Source: Anthopleura xanthogrammica
Lineage: Eukaryota; Cnidaria; Anthozoa; Actiniaria; Actiniidae
Assembly: GCA_964019055.1 (NCBI GenBank)
Contig: OZ025212.1
Coordinates: 5,028,766 to 5,092,765, forward strand
Direction of reading: 5' to 3'
Length of the DNA: 64,000 bases
Position numbers and translations under genes: made by a program
In this document: piece after piece, positions 44,192-53,645 of the stretch
Layout: the number at the start of each line of letters is the position of its first letter
How positions within the stretch are numbered: position 1 is the first letter of the stretch
The notes under the pieces: generated by a model
The model's database searches: none
Told to the model about the DNA's origin: nothing
What the model saw: the letters and a program-made list of their open reading frames with translations, nothing else

Positions 44192-44755
44192 ATGGGTGAG
44201 CGAGAAGGAGCAGTTGGAGCCGCCATTTCGCCAGAACTACAAGCAGTTTTAGATGCGCAGCAAAATTCAATTCTCGAAGCGGTCAACGCTCAACTTACTG
44301 GTTTACAATCTAATCTTCTCAAGCAACAAGCGGATCTCGCTACTCAGTTTGCGAACGAAGTGGAAACCCCCGAGAGTTACTCCTTCAAGAAGAAAGGGAA
44401 CGAGCAACAGTTCAAGATCAACCAGAAAGTTTGCAGGAAGAGCGAGAAGGCGTTGAAGGCGTTGGAAAACGGCAACGTGGATAGAGCGAAGGAGGAACTC
44501 AAAGAAGGTATTCAGTTAATTAAGGAGAGACAGAAATTGATTAAGCTTGCCGATAAGTCGGAATTCGGATGGTCTACCATTAATGAATACGTTGATGACG
44601 AATTGGCAGATAATGAAGTCGATGCTAAGAAAATTAAAAAAGCAGAAAAGAGAGCAGCCGAGAAGCTTAAGTCTGCTCAGGAGAAAAAGAGGAAATCTAG
44701 AATATCTCAGTCCTCATCCAGTGCCACAACCACCGCTAGTGGATCTAAACAGTGA
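44192..44755 (+). CDS. Gag-like ORF1 of the tyrosine-recombinase retrotransposon
   Basis: 187 aa, starting at the first ATG after the A repeat (GGATGGGTGAGCGA context). The N-terminal part is Gln/Leu-rich. The C-terminal half is strongly charged with Lys/Glu heptad-like spacing, suggesting coiled coil, and ends in a Ser/Thr-rich tail. No zinc knuckle is seen. Position and charge make it the structural (gag) protein by inference. The end overlaps the pol frame, which is open from 44547 in the +1 frame. Confidence 0.7.
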   Translation: MGEREGAVGAAISPELQAVLDAQQNSILEAVNAQLTGLQSNLLKQQADLATQFANEVETPESYSFKKKGNEQQFKINQKVCRKSEKALKALENGNVDRAKEELKEGIQLIKERQKLIKLADKSEFGWSTINEYVDDELADNEVDAKKIKKAEKRAAEKLKSAQEKKRKSRISQSSSSATTTASGSKQ

Positions 44756-46679
44756 ATCTTATGAGTACGAGCAAATTACCACTCCTTCAGATTTTGTGCA
44801 AGGAAAATTGAAGGCTCATTTAGAATTTTGGCAGCAAATTGGTACGTCGCAGTTTGTTTTAGAGATCCTTCAATATGGTTACACCATTGTCTTTAATGAA
44901 TTACCTTTGCCCTTTTCTATAGAAAACCGTAATTCCGCTTTTGTTCATCAGGATTTTGTTAATGAAGCTATTTCAGAGTTACTTGTTCGAGGTTGCATTC
45001 AAGAGGTTCCTCACTATCCTGAATATTGTAATCCTTTACATGTGGCTATTCAGTCATCCGGCAAGCTCCGCCTGATTTTGGATTTATCTCATCTGAATAA
45101 CTTTATTGTCAAAAAATCAATTAAGTACGAGGACATTAGAACTGTGCTCCAGCTTTTCTCCCCAGGGGTTCACGTGTTTTCTTTTGACCTTAAGTCGGCC
45201 TACCATCATATTGATATTTGTGATGAACAAACGAAGTACTTAGCTTTCAAATGGGCCTCAAACAAAGTTGTGAAATACTATGTTTTTCGCGTTCTTCCAT
45301 TTGGTTTAACCTCTGCTCCGTACGTTTTTACCAAAGTCATGAGACAACTCGTAAAATTTTGGAGAAGTCAGGGCCATACCATTCTTTTATATTTGGATGA
45401 TGGGATTGGGGGAGACTTGTCTTTGGATAAGGCCGAACGCTTAAGCGTCGAAGTGCGAAGTGATATTTTAGCTTCTGGTTTCACCCTAAACGACGAGAAA
45501 TCCAACTGGGCCCCTTCCCAAGTAGTGACCTTTTTGGGCGTCATTTTGAATTTTGAATCTGGCATGATTAGTATACCCGAGAGAAGAATTAGCAAATTGA
45601 AAGTGTGCCTAGAGGAATGCCAATCTAAAACGTTTATCCAAGCTCGTAAGCTAGCTTCTGTCACAGGTCAAATCATCTCTATGTCCTGTGCAGTTGGAAA
45701 CATTACTAGATTATTGACACGAAATTGTTATCATGCCATAGAACAAAGGCGCTCGTGGGAGGACCGCCTCCCTTTGTCCGCAGGTGTCGCGGAAGAACTT
45801 TCGTTTTGGTTAAGAAACATTAACTCGTTTAATGGTAAGGCCATGGTATCTAAATCTAGCGTGGTCGGAGTGGTGTACTCTGACGCCAGTGATACAGGTT
45901 TTGGTGGATATTCCATCCAATGTGGACGAGATTTAGTTTCGGGCCAGTGGAGCCCTAATGAAATGCAGACTAGCTCTACGTTAAGAGAAATTTTGGCTGT
46001 GAAATATGTTTTACTTTCATTGATTGATAAGCTTTCGGGTTGTTCGATAAAGTGGTTCACAGACAACCAAAATGTTCCCAGGATTATTTCCAACGGAAGC
46101 AGTAAAGAACACCTGCAAAAGGAAGCCCTAGATATATTCAATTTGTGCTGTGTCCACAATATCTCGGTCGAAATGGAGTGGATTCCTAGATCTCAAAACG
46201 ATCAGGCTGACTTTTTGAGTCGTATCTGCGATTCAGATGATTGGGGTTTATCGGAGCAGACGTTTTCTAAGATCGATCAAATTTGGGGGCCGCATTCTAT
46301 AGATCGTTTTGCGAACCATCTTAACCTCAAATTACCCCGGTTTAATTCAAGATTTTGGAATCCTGGTTCGGAAGATATTGATGCCTTTGTGTTAGACTGG
46401 TCTGGAGAGAACAATTATGTATGTCCGCCCATTTGCCTCATTCCTCGCGTTTTGTTGCACATGCGTAACTGCAAAGCTGCTGGGACCCTGATAGTTCCCC
46501 ACTGGCCTTCGGCCCCCTACTGGCCCATGATCTCAGATGGCCCATCGTTTCGAGGATTTGTCATTGCATGGATGGATTTGCCAACGTTTAGGGAAGCCTT
46601 CGTTCCCGGTTCTTGTCCCTGTATTTTCGGATCAGAGGATCTCTCATTCAGGATGCTCGCATTGAGGATTCTATTCTAA
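44547..46679 (+). CDS. Reverse transcriptase-RNase H polyprotein of the retrotransposon
   Basis: Uninterrupted frame of up to 710 codons. The first 65 or so overlap gag in another frame and are probably not the true start, so expression by frameshift or reinitiation is likely. RT motifs: FDLKSAYHHIDI (about residue 212), LPFGLTSAPYVFTKVM, and YLDDGIGG (about 282, the catalytic Asp pair). An RNase H domain follows, with YSDASDTGFGGY (about 443), LREILAVKY, FTDNQN and NDQADFLSR carrying the acidic residues. The tail with HSIDRFANHLN and RFNSRFWNPGSED is typical of DIRS-group pol proteins. The frame appears intact. Confidence 0.85.
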   Translation: MPISRNSDGLPLMNTLMTNWQIMKSMLRKLKKQKREQPRSLSLLRRKRGNLEYLSPHPVPQPPLVDLNSESYEYEQITTPSDFVQGKLKAHLEFWQQIGTSQFVLEILQYGYTIVFNELPLPFSIENRNSAFVHQDFVNEAISELLVRGCIQEVPHYPEYCNPLHVAIQSSGKLRLILDLSHLNNFIVKKSIKYEDIRTVLQLFSPGVHVFSFDLKSAYHHIDICDEQTKYLAFKWASNKVVKYYVFRVLPFGLTSAPYVFTKVMRQLVKFWRSQGHTILLYLDDGIGGDLSLDKAERLSVEVRSDILASGFTLNDEKSNWAPSQVVTFLGVILNFESGMISIPERRISKLKVCLEECQSKTFIQARKLASVTGQIISMSCAVGNITRLLTRNCYHAIEQRRSWEDRLPLSAGVAEELSFWLRNINSFNGKAMVSKSSVVGVVYSDASDTGFGGYSIQCGRDLVSGQWSPNEMQTSSTLREILAVKYVLLSLIDKLSGCSIKWFTDNQNVPRIISNGSSKEHLQKEALDIFNLCCVHNISVEMEWIPRSQNDQADFLSRICDSDDWGLSEQTFSKIDQIWGPHSIDRFANHLNLKLPRFNSRFWNPGSEDIDAFVLDWSGENNYVCPPICLIPRVLLHMRNCKAAGTLIVPHWPSAPYWPMISDGPSFRGFVIAWMDLPTFREAFVPGSCPCIFGSEDLSFRMLALRILF

Positions 46680-46824
46680 CTGGTAAATGATTTAATGCTG
46701 TTTATCGATCGTATTCTTCAAGGTTGTTATTGATCCTTATTTAATCCGTTTTTCATATTATCATTATTATTCTTACACTATTATTTTATTCCTTCAGTTC
46801 ATCTTTCTTTGTTCTCTTGGCTGG

Positions 46825-47080
46825 TCGTGCGGTCACCAGCCGAGCACACGACAAACAATAATGAAGGTGTATGACTAGTCAGTCTCGCACGGGCGGGAGG
46901 GTTGAGTACATTTAGAAGAGAGATGAATTTTTTCGCGTTTTGCAAATTAGCGAAAAAATATTCTCTCGACGGTATGTATTCTCAAGGGAATTGGTATAGG
47001 TACTTAAAGAGTTGTCAAGGTTGTTTGTGTCATCTTGGTGTTCGCTTCAGTGCCGCACATATTTATACTTATCACTTTTA
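46825..47080 (+). repeat. Internal B-A split direct repeat (circle-junction copy)
   Basis: 46825-46922 repeats the right terminus (48877-48974). 46923-47080 repeats the left terminus (44004-44161). Both look identical to their partners. Each A repeat opens with ATTTTTTCGC and GCGAAAAAAT, a terminal hairpin stem. Confidence 0.9.
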
Positions 47081-47195
47081 TTCCTATTTATTTATTTTTT
47101 TTTTTTTTTGGTTTCAGATTTGGGACTCGGTCATCACTAGAAGTCAAGGACTTTGTTATACATATAATTTTGTTTTGTTTGCTGAGGATTGAATT

Positions 47196-47407
47196 AACGT
47201 TAGGGACCATCTGTGCCCTGAGAACGTTAGGGACCATCTGTGCCCGGAGAACGTTTGGGACGATCTGTGCCCTGAGAACGTTAGGGACTATCTGTGCCCT
47301 GAGAACGTTAGGGACCATCTGTGCCCGGAGAACGTTTGGGACGATCTGTGCCCTGAGAACATTAGGGACGATCTGTGCCCGGAGAATGTTTGGGACTATC
47401 TGTGCCC

Positions 47408-47496
<89 letters not shown>

Positions 47497-47520
47497 TGTT
47501 TGGGACCATCTGTGCCGTAA
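47196..47520. repeat. 27-bp minisatellite split by an 83-base poly-A run
   Basis: About eight degenerate units of GAACGTTAGGGACC / ATCTGTGCCCTGA run from 47196 to 47410. An uninterrupted A83 (47411-47493) follows, then one more partial unit. All lie in the predicted intron of the recombinase. The poly-A could be a retroposed tail, slippage or an assembly effect. Confidence 0.8.
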
Positions 47521-49324
47521 ATTATAGTGACCACTTCTGGTCAATTTTTTGGCTCGTAATAATTTTTTCCCATTGAAATGACGACAAATATATTTATCTT
47601 AAATAATAATAATTCAACATTGTGTTTATGAAAAGTTCCAATTACTTCTCTTGTTGCTTCTGTTTTTCTTTCCTTTTCTGTTTCAGATGTTTTCAACACT
47701 GCCTTGTGGTCTGATTTTAGTGCAGCCCTGCCTCCCCACCTTCAGCCGTGTGTGGATCAAGTAAAGCAGACGGTATTGGCTGCCAAAGCTGAAGGATCTA
47801 TCAAAACGTATCTGGGAGGGTTTAACCGCTGGAAGCGCTGGACGTCTGAGAATCGCTTAGATCATTTCCCTGCCAACCCATTCCATGTCGCAGTTTATCT
47901 TCAGTGTATTTTACAGAATTCTCAGACCCCTTCTCCTCTCTCGAATGCGGTTTACAGTATCGACTGGGCGCACTCCTTAGGGGGGTTCCCTAAAGTTTCT
48001 GACCATACCCTGATTGCGCCTATGCTGTCTGCTGCTAAGAGAATCCTGGGAAAGCCTAAGAACAGGAAAGAACCCATTACTGCGGAGATGTTACTCGCGT
48101 TGGTGTCGAAATATAAAGAGAATCCTTCTTTATATCACCTCAGGACAATTGCTATGTGCCTTATCGGTTTCGCAGGTTTTTTCCGGTTTAGTGAACTCTG
48201 TAACCTCAAATGCTGTGATGTTAGGGTTTTCTCTTCTTATATTCTATCTTCATAGAATCATCCAAGACGGACCAGTTGAGAGAAGGAGCCTGGGTGTCAA
48301 TATCCAGATCCAGCCTGTTGACTTGTCCTGTTAAAGCTCTGGAACGCTACGTAGATGCTGCAGAAATGAATTTTCAAGAAGAGCTGCCCCTTTTCCGTGC
48401 TTTGTCAGGGCCTAGCTGTTCCCGCAAAGTTCGCCCCCAAGGAATTGGTTATTCTCGTGCAAGGGAGCTAATAAAGGAAGCCTTTGAAGGAATCACAGAC
48501 ACGGCCAAGATCAGTTTACACAGTCTGCGAGCAGGAGGGGCTTCAGCTGCAGCAAACAGTGGAATACCAGATCGATTATTCAAGAGACATGGCAGATGGT
48601 CCAGTGAAAATGCGAAAGACGGTTATATAAAAGACAATCTCGATTCATTGTTATCAGTTTCCCAAAGTTTGGGAATTTAAAAATTAGCCGAGCCCAGCAG
48701 GCGGAAGGGTGCGATCCATAGGGCTGGGATTTTTCCCCTTAAAAAATTAGCGCTGCGGAGCGCTTTGGGGTTTTTTCATCCTATGGAATTTCGCTCGCAC
48801 TACTTTTTGTAGATATACGTTGATGCTTTGACGAAAATGCTCACCCAAGTCAGTTGTGTAAAAATGCTAAATAAACTCGTGCGGTCACCAGCCGAGCACA
48901 CGACAAACAATAATGAAGGTGTATGACTAGTCAGTCTCGCACGGGCGGGAGGGTTGAGTACATTTAGAAGAGAGCAGGAGCTTCTAGTGGGATTGGTGAA
49001 TACTTAGCTTATGAATTAGCCCAATGTGGATGTAAGCTGGTTCTTTCTGCACGAAGGAAACACGAGCTGGAGAGAGTCCGAGATAAATGTGCAGGTAATA
49101 TAATTTTTCAATTAATCATTCAAATTAATGTTAAGCTTTACATGGATGTCAGTATTAAATATCATTTAGAGGAATTTTTTATCCGAGGTTCGTCCTCGCT
49201 ATTTGCTCTCTCTAAGCAGGTGTTTTTAGTAATTGCACGTGATTTGGGTTTACTCTTGAAGTCCTTTGAAAAGGGCAGACAAATAAAAGTTGGTAACAAA
49301 GAGTTGTCTTTTACCCTGCGGTAC

Positions 49325-49592
49325 GCCTTTCAGGAATAGACCTATATCACGCTAGCGTGACATTGTAAAATATTTGTTTTCTCGGAAAAAGAAGTTTACT
49401 ATCAAATTGGTCACATCGATATTAGTAAGATTGCAAAGTTTCGTAAAGATTGCAAAGTTTCGTAAAGATTGCCCTTAAATTGACGAAGTTATGAATTTTT
49501 GAACGAGGCTTGCCGAGCATGCTTTAAGCCCTTCAGGAATAGACCTATATCACGCTAGCGTGACATTGTAAAATATATATTTTCTCGGAAGA
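49325..49592. repeat. 205-bp spaced direct repeat with TCACGCTAGCGTGA palindrome
   Basis: CAGGAATAGACCTATATCAC followed by GCTAGCGTGACATTGTAAAA occurs at about 49331 and again at about 49536 with very few changes. Each copy contains a perfect 14-base palindrome. Located in P7 intron 1. Confidence 0.7.
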
Positions 49593-50239
49593 GGGGAGGA
49601 GGGGTGTTTGAAAAAAATCCCTTTAAAAAATTCAAATGTCACAGGGTGGGGAAGCAGTTGTCGATCAAATTGCACTAAATAACACCACCAAATGGAAGAA
49701 TTGTCATACATTTACTATATAGAGTACAGTAAGCTTTTTTAAGTGTTCAAACTCACATGTTTGCTATCAAATCTCCACCCCTTGCCTGAATACCCTCCTC
49801 CCACATGGGACTTACATTGATAGGTGCATTAATTCTTTGCAAAAATGCTTAGTTTCAAAAAAAAATCTTTGTATTATATGTCATGCTAGTATGATATTGG
49901 TGTATTGATGCTTTTGACGAACCCTCATTTTGAAATTTGCTGCAGTTAAAATCCAGATTACACAAATTATAAATTCACCTATACTTTAAGTTCTATTGGT
50001 CTTCTGCTTTAATGCATTGAAGTATGTACCATAATTCATACAGGCCTTGTACTGGTTGTGCTTTATATTGAGATGCATGGGTGGTGTAGTGACTGCACTG
50101 TTAATTTGCTGCCTCAATCTAGATCTCACTGCATGCTGTACATGTGCTCATGGTTTCATGTCATGATCAGTAGAGTTGGTTCTCTGCGGTACATGCTTGA
50201 AATTCTTTTCTCCATGTTATGTAATAAATACGAGTGGCA

Positions 50240-50300
50240 GTGTTGTATCAGATATACAACCACAAGCCGAAGGCGAGTGGTTGTATATCTGATACAACAC
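50240..50300. repeat. Perfect 24-bp-stem hairpin in P7 intron 1
   Basis: GTGTTGTATCAGATATACAA-CCAC pairs exactly with GTGG-TTGTATATCTGATACAACAC around AAGCCGAAGGCGA. A second GTATCAGATATACAACC occurs at 50432-50448. Confidence 0.8.
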
Positions 50301-51252
50301 GGACACAAATATTGTATATTACTTATGAAATGTCTAGGTGTATACATTCATGTTCTACTAAAACTTTAAAGATAAAATTGAATTTGGCTGAGAAAATTGG
50401 AGTTAACGTTTATGCAAATCAGGACGATTTTGTATCAGATATACAACCTCCTCAATGGACAATGATTTCTATTCCAGTCAAATCTGTAGCCAGTCCAAAT
50501 CCCAGGCTGAGTTATTTACAATAGTTTGAGTTAGGGATGTGATGGCTGCTTTTAAAAGTGCATATTATGCTGGCAAGCATGAAAGCGATTCAAGCAAATT
50601 TTAGAGAAAAATGCAAACAAACAAATCATTTTGCCTGAAATTGCCTCTCTTCCCAGTGTTATACTTTGACAGCAATTAATTATTATCATATGTCAAAATC
50701 AAACAGTTTAGATGCAGTCTTCTATTATAATACTCAGATATTGCCCTCCAACACCATCAATCATACGACAAGAATAAAGACATACTAGTTCTCCCGATGG
50801 ATGTCAAGGAGTTCTCATCCCACAAGACCCTGAGCCAGCAGGTTTTAAGTCATTTCAAACAGATAGATGTACTTGTGAATAATGCTGGGCGTACCCAAAG
50901 GGGTTGGATGAAAAATACTCCATTGGAAGTGGAGCAGGATTTACTGGATCTCAATCTGGTTGGACCAATGTCATTGACGAAAGCTGTTCTTCCTCATATG
51001 CTGGAGAGACAAGCAGGGCAGATTGTCATTGTTAGCAGTGCTGTGGGAAAATTTGGTGAGTTGTTAATGTTGAATGTTTAAATAAAATGGAATAGAGTAT
51101 TGAGCGAGAGGAGATTTAGAGGAGGCGAGAGCAGTGCAGTGCAGTGCAGTGTATTGTAGAGTTAAATGGAATCAAATGGACCGGCCTAGATCTGAATAGT
51201 GTGAAATGGAATGCAATAGAGTAGAATAGCATGTAGAATGGAATAGAATATA

Positions 51253-51358
51253 ATCAATTTGGAGGACAAAACAATAGGTTCTAATTCTCAGGAGATTAAA
51301 ATTCTATTGTTTTGTCCTCCAAATTGAGCTGCTTTGACATCATGTGAAAGGGGTCTAT
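51253..51358. repeat. Palindromic MITE (TTGCAGCACGTC family), copy 4
   Basis: TCAATTTGGAGGACAAAACA and its complement flank AATTCTCAGGAGATT. It ends GTGAAAGGGGTCTA. This is the most symmetric copy in the window. P7 intron 3. Confidence 0.7.
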
Positions 51359-52419
51359 ATACTTACTGAGTGGCAAGCTTTTAGATGTCGCAAAAATAAG
51401 AGAGAACGTATGGGGTTTGAGGACAGCATCTCCCAAACCATACATTCTCATTTATTTTTACGATTTGCTTAAAGCGTGCAAATCAGTGAGTATTGGCTCA
51501 AACATTTTAAAACTTGGTAAACTTAATGATTTTAGTGTGGTCTTTCATGTGATAGGGTTTGTTTTATAATTAACGCACTCTCTAGTAAGCAGTCAAAGTG
51601 CATTACCTTCAAACAACACAGTCAACCCATAAGCATGTTACCAACGGTTATTGATTTGAATTTAATTGGCTATCAATTTACTGTACAGATCTGATTACTG
51701 TAAACCGATCCCAAACCACAGAAAGCCGATCTCAAACCACAGGAAACCCATAAAGAGCAATTACGTAAAGGATAATGAATAATGAATGCATCATTGATAT
51801 ATATAAGAGAAATAAATATTAGCAAAGGGAGGAGAAAAGAATCATTAGTACAGTCATGAAACATTGTTTTGAATATATTTAAGTTTTAATTAATAATTTC
51901 TTTTTTTTTCTTCTTTATTAAGGATTCCCTTACCAGTCCACCTATTCAGCAAGTAAATTTGCTCTTCATGTAAGAATATTTTCAATTAAAACTTATCTTA
52001 TTTTTAGGGAACACAGAGCAAATTTGGGATAATGGAGGTTCTGGTGTCATATTTTACTCCATTTTTTTCCTTTCAAATTTTTAAACTATTAATTTTATTT
52101 TCAAGAAATTACTTAATAGCATATCATACTGATAATTCATGTTTTTCCTTTAAAAAGGGTTATTTTAACAGTCTTCGTATGGAGTTGGCAGGAACAGATA
52201 TTAATGTGCAAGTTGTCTGCCCAGGGCCTGTCAAGTCAAATGTATCAGCTTATGCCATTACTGAGGAAAAAGATAAAGTAAGTTCAGTTTTCATTGTACT
52301 GTGTTAACAAGTTTGTGTATATGCACTTAGTGAAACATTTTTTGGGAAGGACATCATCATTTTTTACCATTAGGCAAGTTTCCGGCCCTTTAAAGGGCAC
52401 TTCACTGTCTTCCTAGGTT

Positions 52420-52640
52420 GAATATCAGGCAAGATCATGCAAGGTCTTGCCAAGATTCTTGCCTGAAAAATCCTGCAAGATCCTGAAAGCTCTTGCACAA
52501 CATCCTATAACTTTAAGGATCTTGGAGGAGCTTGTTCAAAATCTTGGATCTTCTTGCCAAGTTCGTTGCATGAACATGGCAAAATCCTGGCATTAACATG
52601 GCATGATCCTAGCTGGCAAATAATCTTGCACAAGCAATAC
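52420..52640. repeat. Degenerate CAAGATCTTGC-type repeat in P7 intron 5
   Basis: Many overlapping AAGATC, TCTTGC and GCAAGATCCTG words, some inverted (AATATCAGGCAAGATC against AGATTCTTGCCTGA), give a low-complexity hairpin-rich stretch of about 200 bp. Confidence 0.5.
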
Positions 52641-53192
52641 TACTTGTAGCCTGTGTGCAGCATGACTTTAACTCTGGTTAAGACGAGCTGTGAATCATCA
52701 CAAGATTCCTTGTTCTGTTTGTTCAATTCTATATGATAGATGTTGATTGACTGCTATTACCTATTCATGATTACATGTGTTATTGCCGTAGGATTCCTAC
52801 AATCGTCATGTGGAGAGTTATATGATTACTACAGTCACGATAATCACCCATTATTCTTTTTGACAGCTATTCAAAGATACTGATAATTACGCTGACATGG
52901 AGGATGCATTGCCGACAGAACGCTGCACCAAAATGATGGCAGTTGGTATGGCTCACAACATCAATGAAATATGGATTTCCCCTCAACCAATTTTGGCATT
53001 CACATACATGTCTCAGTACATGCCAACTGTGTTTGACTGGTAAGAACATTAAATAAATACAGTATTAATTTAACATTAAATATTACATTAAATAATTAAA
53101 TAATTGTCAAAAAGGCTGTCCTGTGAAAAAAAGACTTAAAGACCAGAAGTAGTATCACATGATGAATGTTTATTTGTTTTAGACAATATATA

Positions 53193-53443
53193 CAGCTATT
53201 TCAAAAAAGGTTGGTGAAGGTTTTGTTGCATGTTGCTTGGTGCATGCTGCATGTTGCATTTTGATTAACAAGCTTGACATATATTATATTCATATGTAAA
53301 TGTCAGTACAGAAGAAAATATGCTGATAAAACCTGCAGACAAATTTGACCTTTCCCTGCTTGAATTTACGTCACCCATAGTGCATTTCAGGCTTGGTATG
53401 CAACAAGCAACAAAACCTTCACCAACCTTTTTTGAAGTAGCTG
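53193..53443. mobile_element. TA-flanked MITE with CAGCTATTTCAAAAAAGGTT ends in P7 intron 6
   Basis: The left end CAGCTATTTCAAAAAAGGTT and right end ACCTTTTTTGAAGTAGCTG are inverted, bordered by TA. The next inner words GGTGAAGGTTTTGTTGC and GCAACAAAACCTTCACC are also inverted. It is the compact relative of 5934-6474. Confidence 0.75.
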
Positions 53444-53645
53444 TAAAAGCTCAGAATTTTTGAAAATCAGTATTATATATATAAAGACTAAATATTAAGC
53501 AATGATTGGATGAGGTTGAGCTGTTTGTGGTCATAGTTTGAGTTGCTTGATAGTTCAGTTTGATGTAGTAATCAGTGAATTTTCCATTTTTAGGTACAGT
53601 AAAGACAGGTTCATTGAAATAATGAAAGCCTTGTTTAATTTGTGA

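Larger units (their letters stand above)
46590..48680 (+). pseudogene. Tyrosine recombinase of the retrotransposon, probably spliced, one frameshift
   Basis: The main frame runs from 47687 (after TTTCTGTTTCAG) to a TAA at 48678-48680. Box A reads FFRFSELCNL (catalytic Arg) and box B reads HSLRAGGAS then RHGRW and a terminal Tyr in DGYIK, so the R-H-R-H-Y set is recognisable. The frame shifts once near 48240 (one base missing between the segments ending SSYI and starting FIESSKTDQ). Upstream, a short open stretch overlapping the pol end (about 46590-46682) finishes at CTAACTG|GTAAAT in the phase that fits the 47687 acceptor. Splicing would remove a 1004-bp intron holding the B-A repeat, a minisatellite and a poly-A run. 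Confidence 0.75.
44004..48974 (+). mobile_element. Tyrosine-recombinase (DIRS/PAT/Ngaro-type) retrotransposon, 4971 bp
   Basis: The element has split direct repeats: a 158-bp A copy at the left end (44004-44161) and internally (46923-47080), and a 98-bp B copy internally (46825-46922) and at the right end (48877-48974). Internal B and A abut, as expected of a copied circle junction. The order is A, gag-like frame, RT/RNase H, B-A, recombinase, B. The insertion into P7 exon 1 shows no target-site duplication, which fits recombinase-mediated integration and not an LTR or LINE mechanism. Repeat pairs look identical by eye, so the insertion is young. Confidence 0.9.
43853..53645 (+). pseudogene. 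P7: DHRS7-like SDR, class B, exon 1 split by a retrotransposon
   Basis: Exon 1 is in two pieces, 43853-44003 (151 nt) and 48975-49094 (120 nt). Together they give exactly the 271 nt of every other copy. The break is inside the Thr codon of TGASSGIG. The remaining exons are open and well spliced: 50738-51055, 51923-51969, 52158-52277, 52867-53039, 53594-53645. Without the insert the gene would give 326 aa with NNAG, VSS and YSASK intact. As it stands, translation from the ATG runs 25 codons into the element and stops at 44080, a 75-residue anchor-only product. Intact downstream exons point to a recent loss or to a polymorphic insertion. Confidence 0.9.

Noticed and set aside
47088..47544. Poly-Phe frame on the minus strand
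   Set aside because: Translation of the A83 run and the flanking 27-bp repeats.
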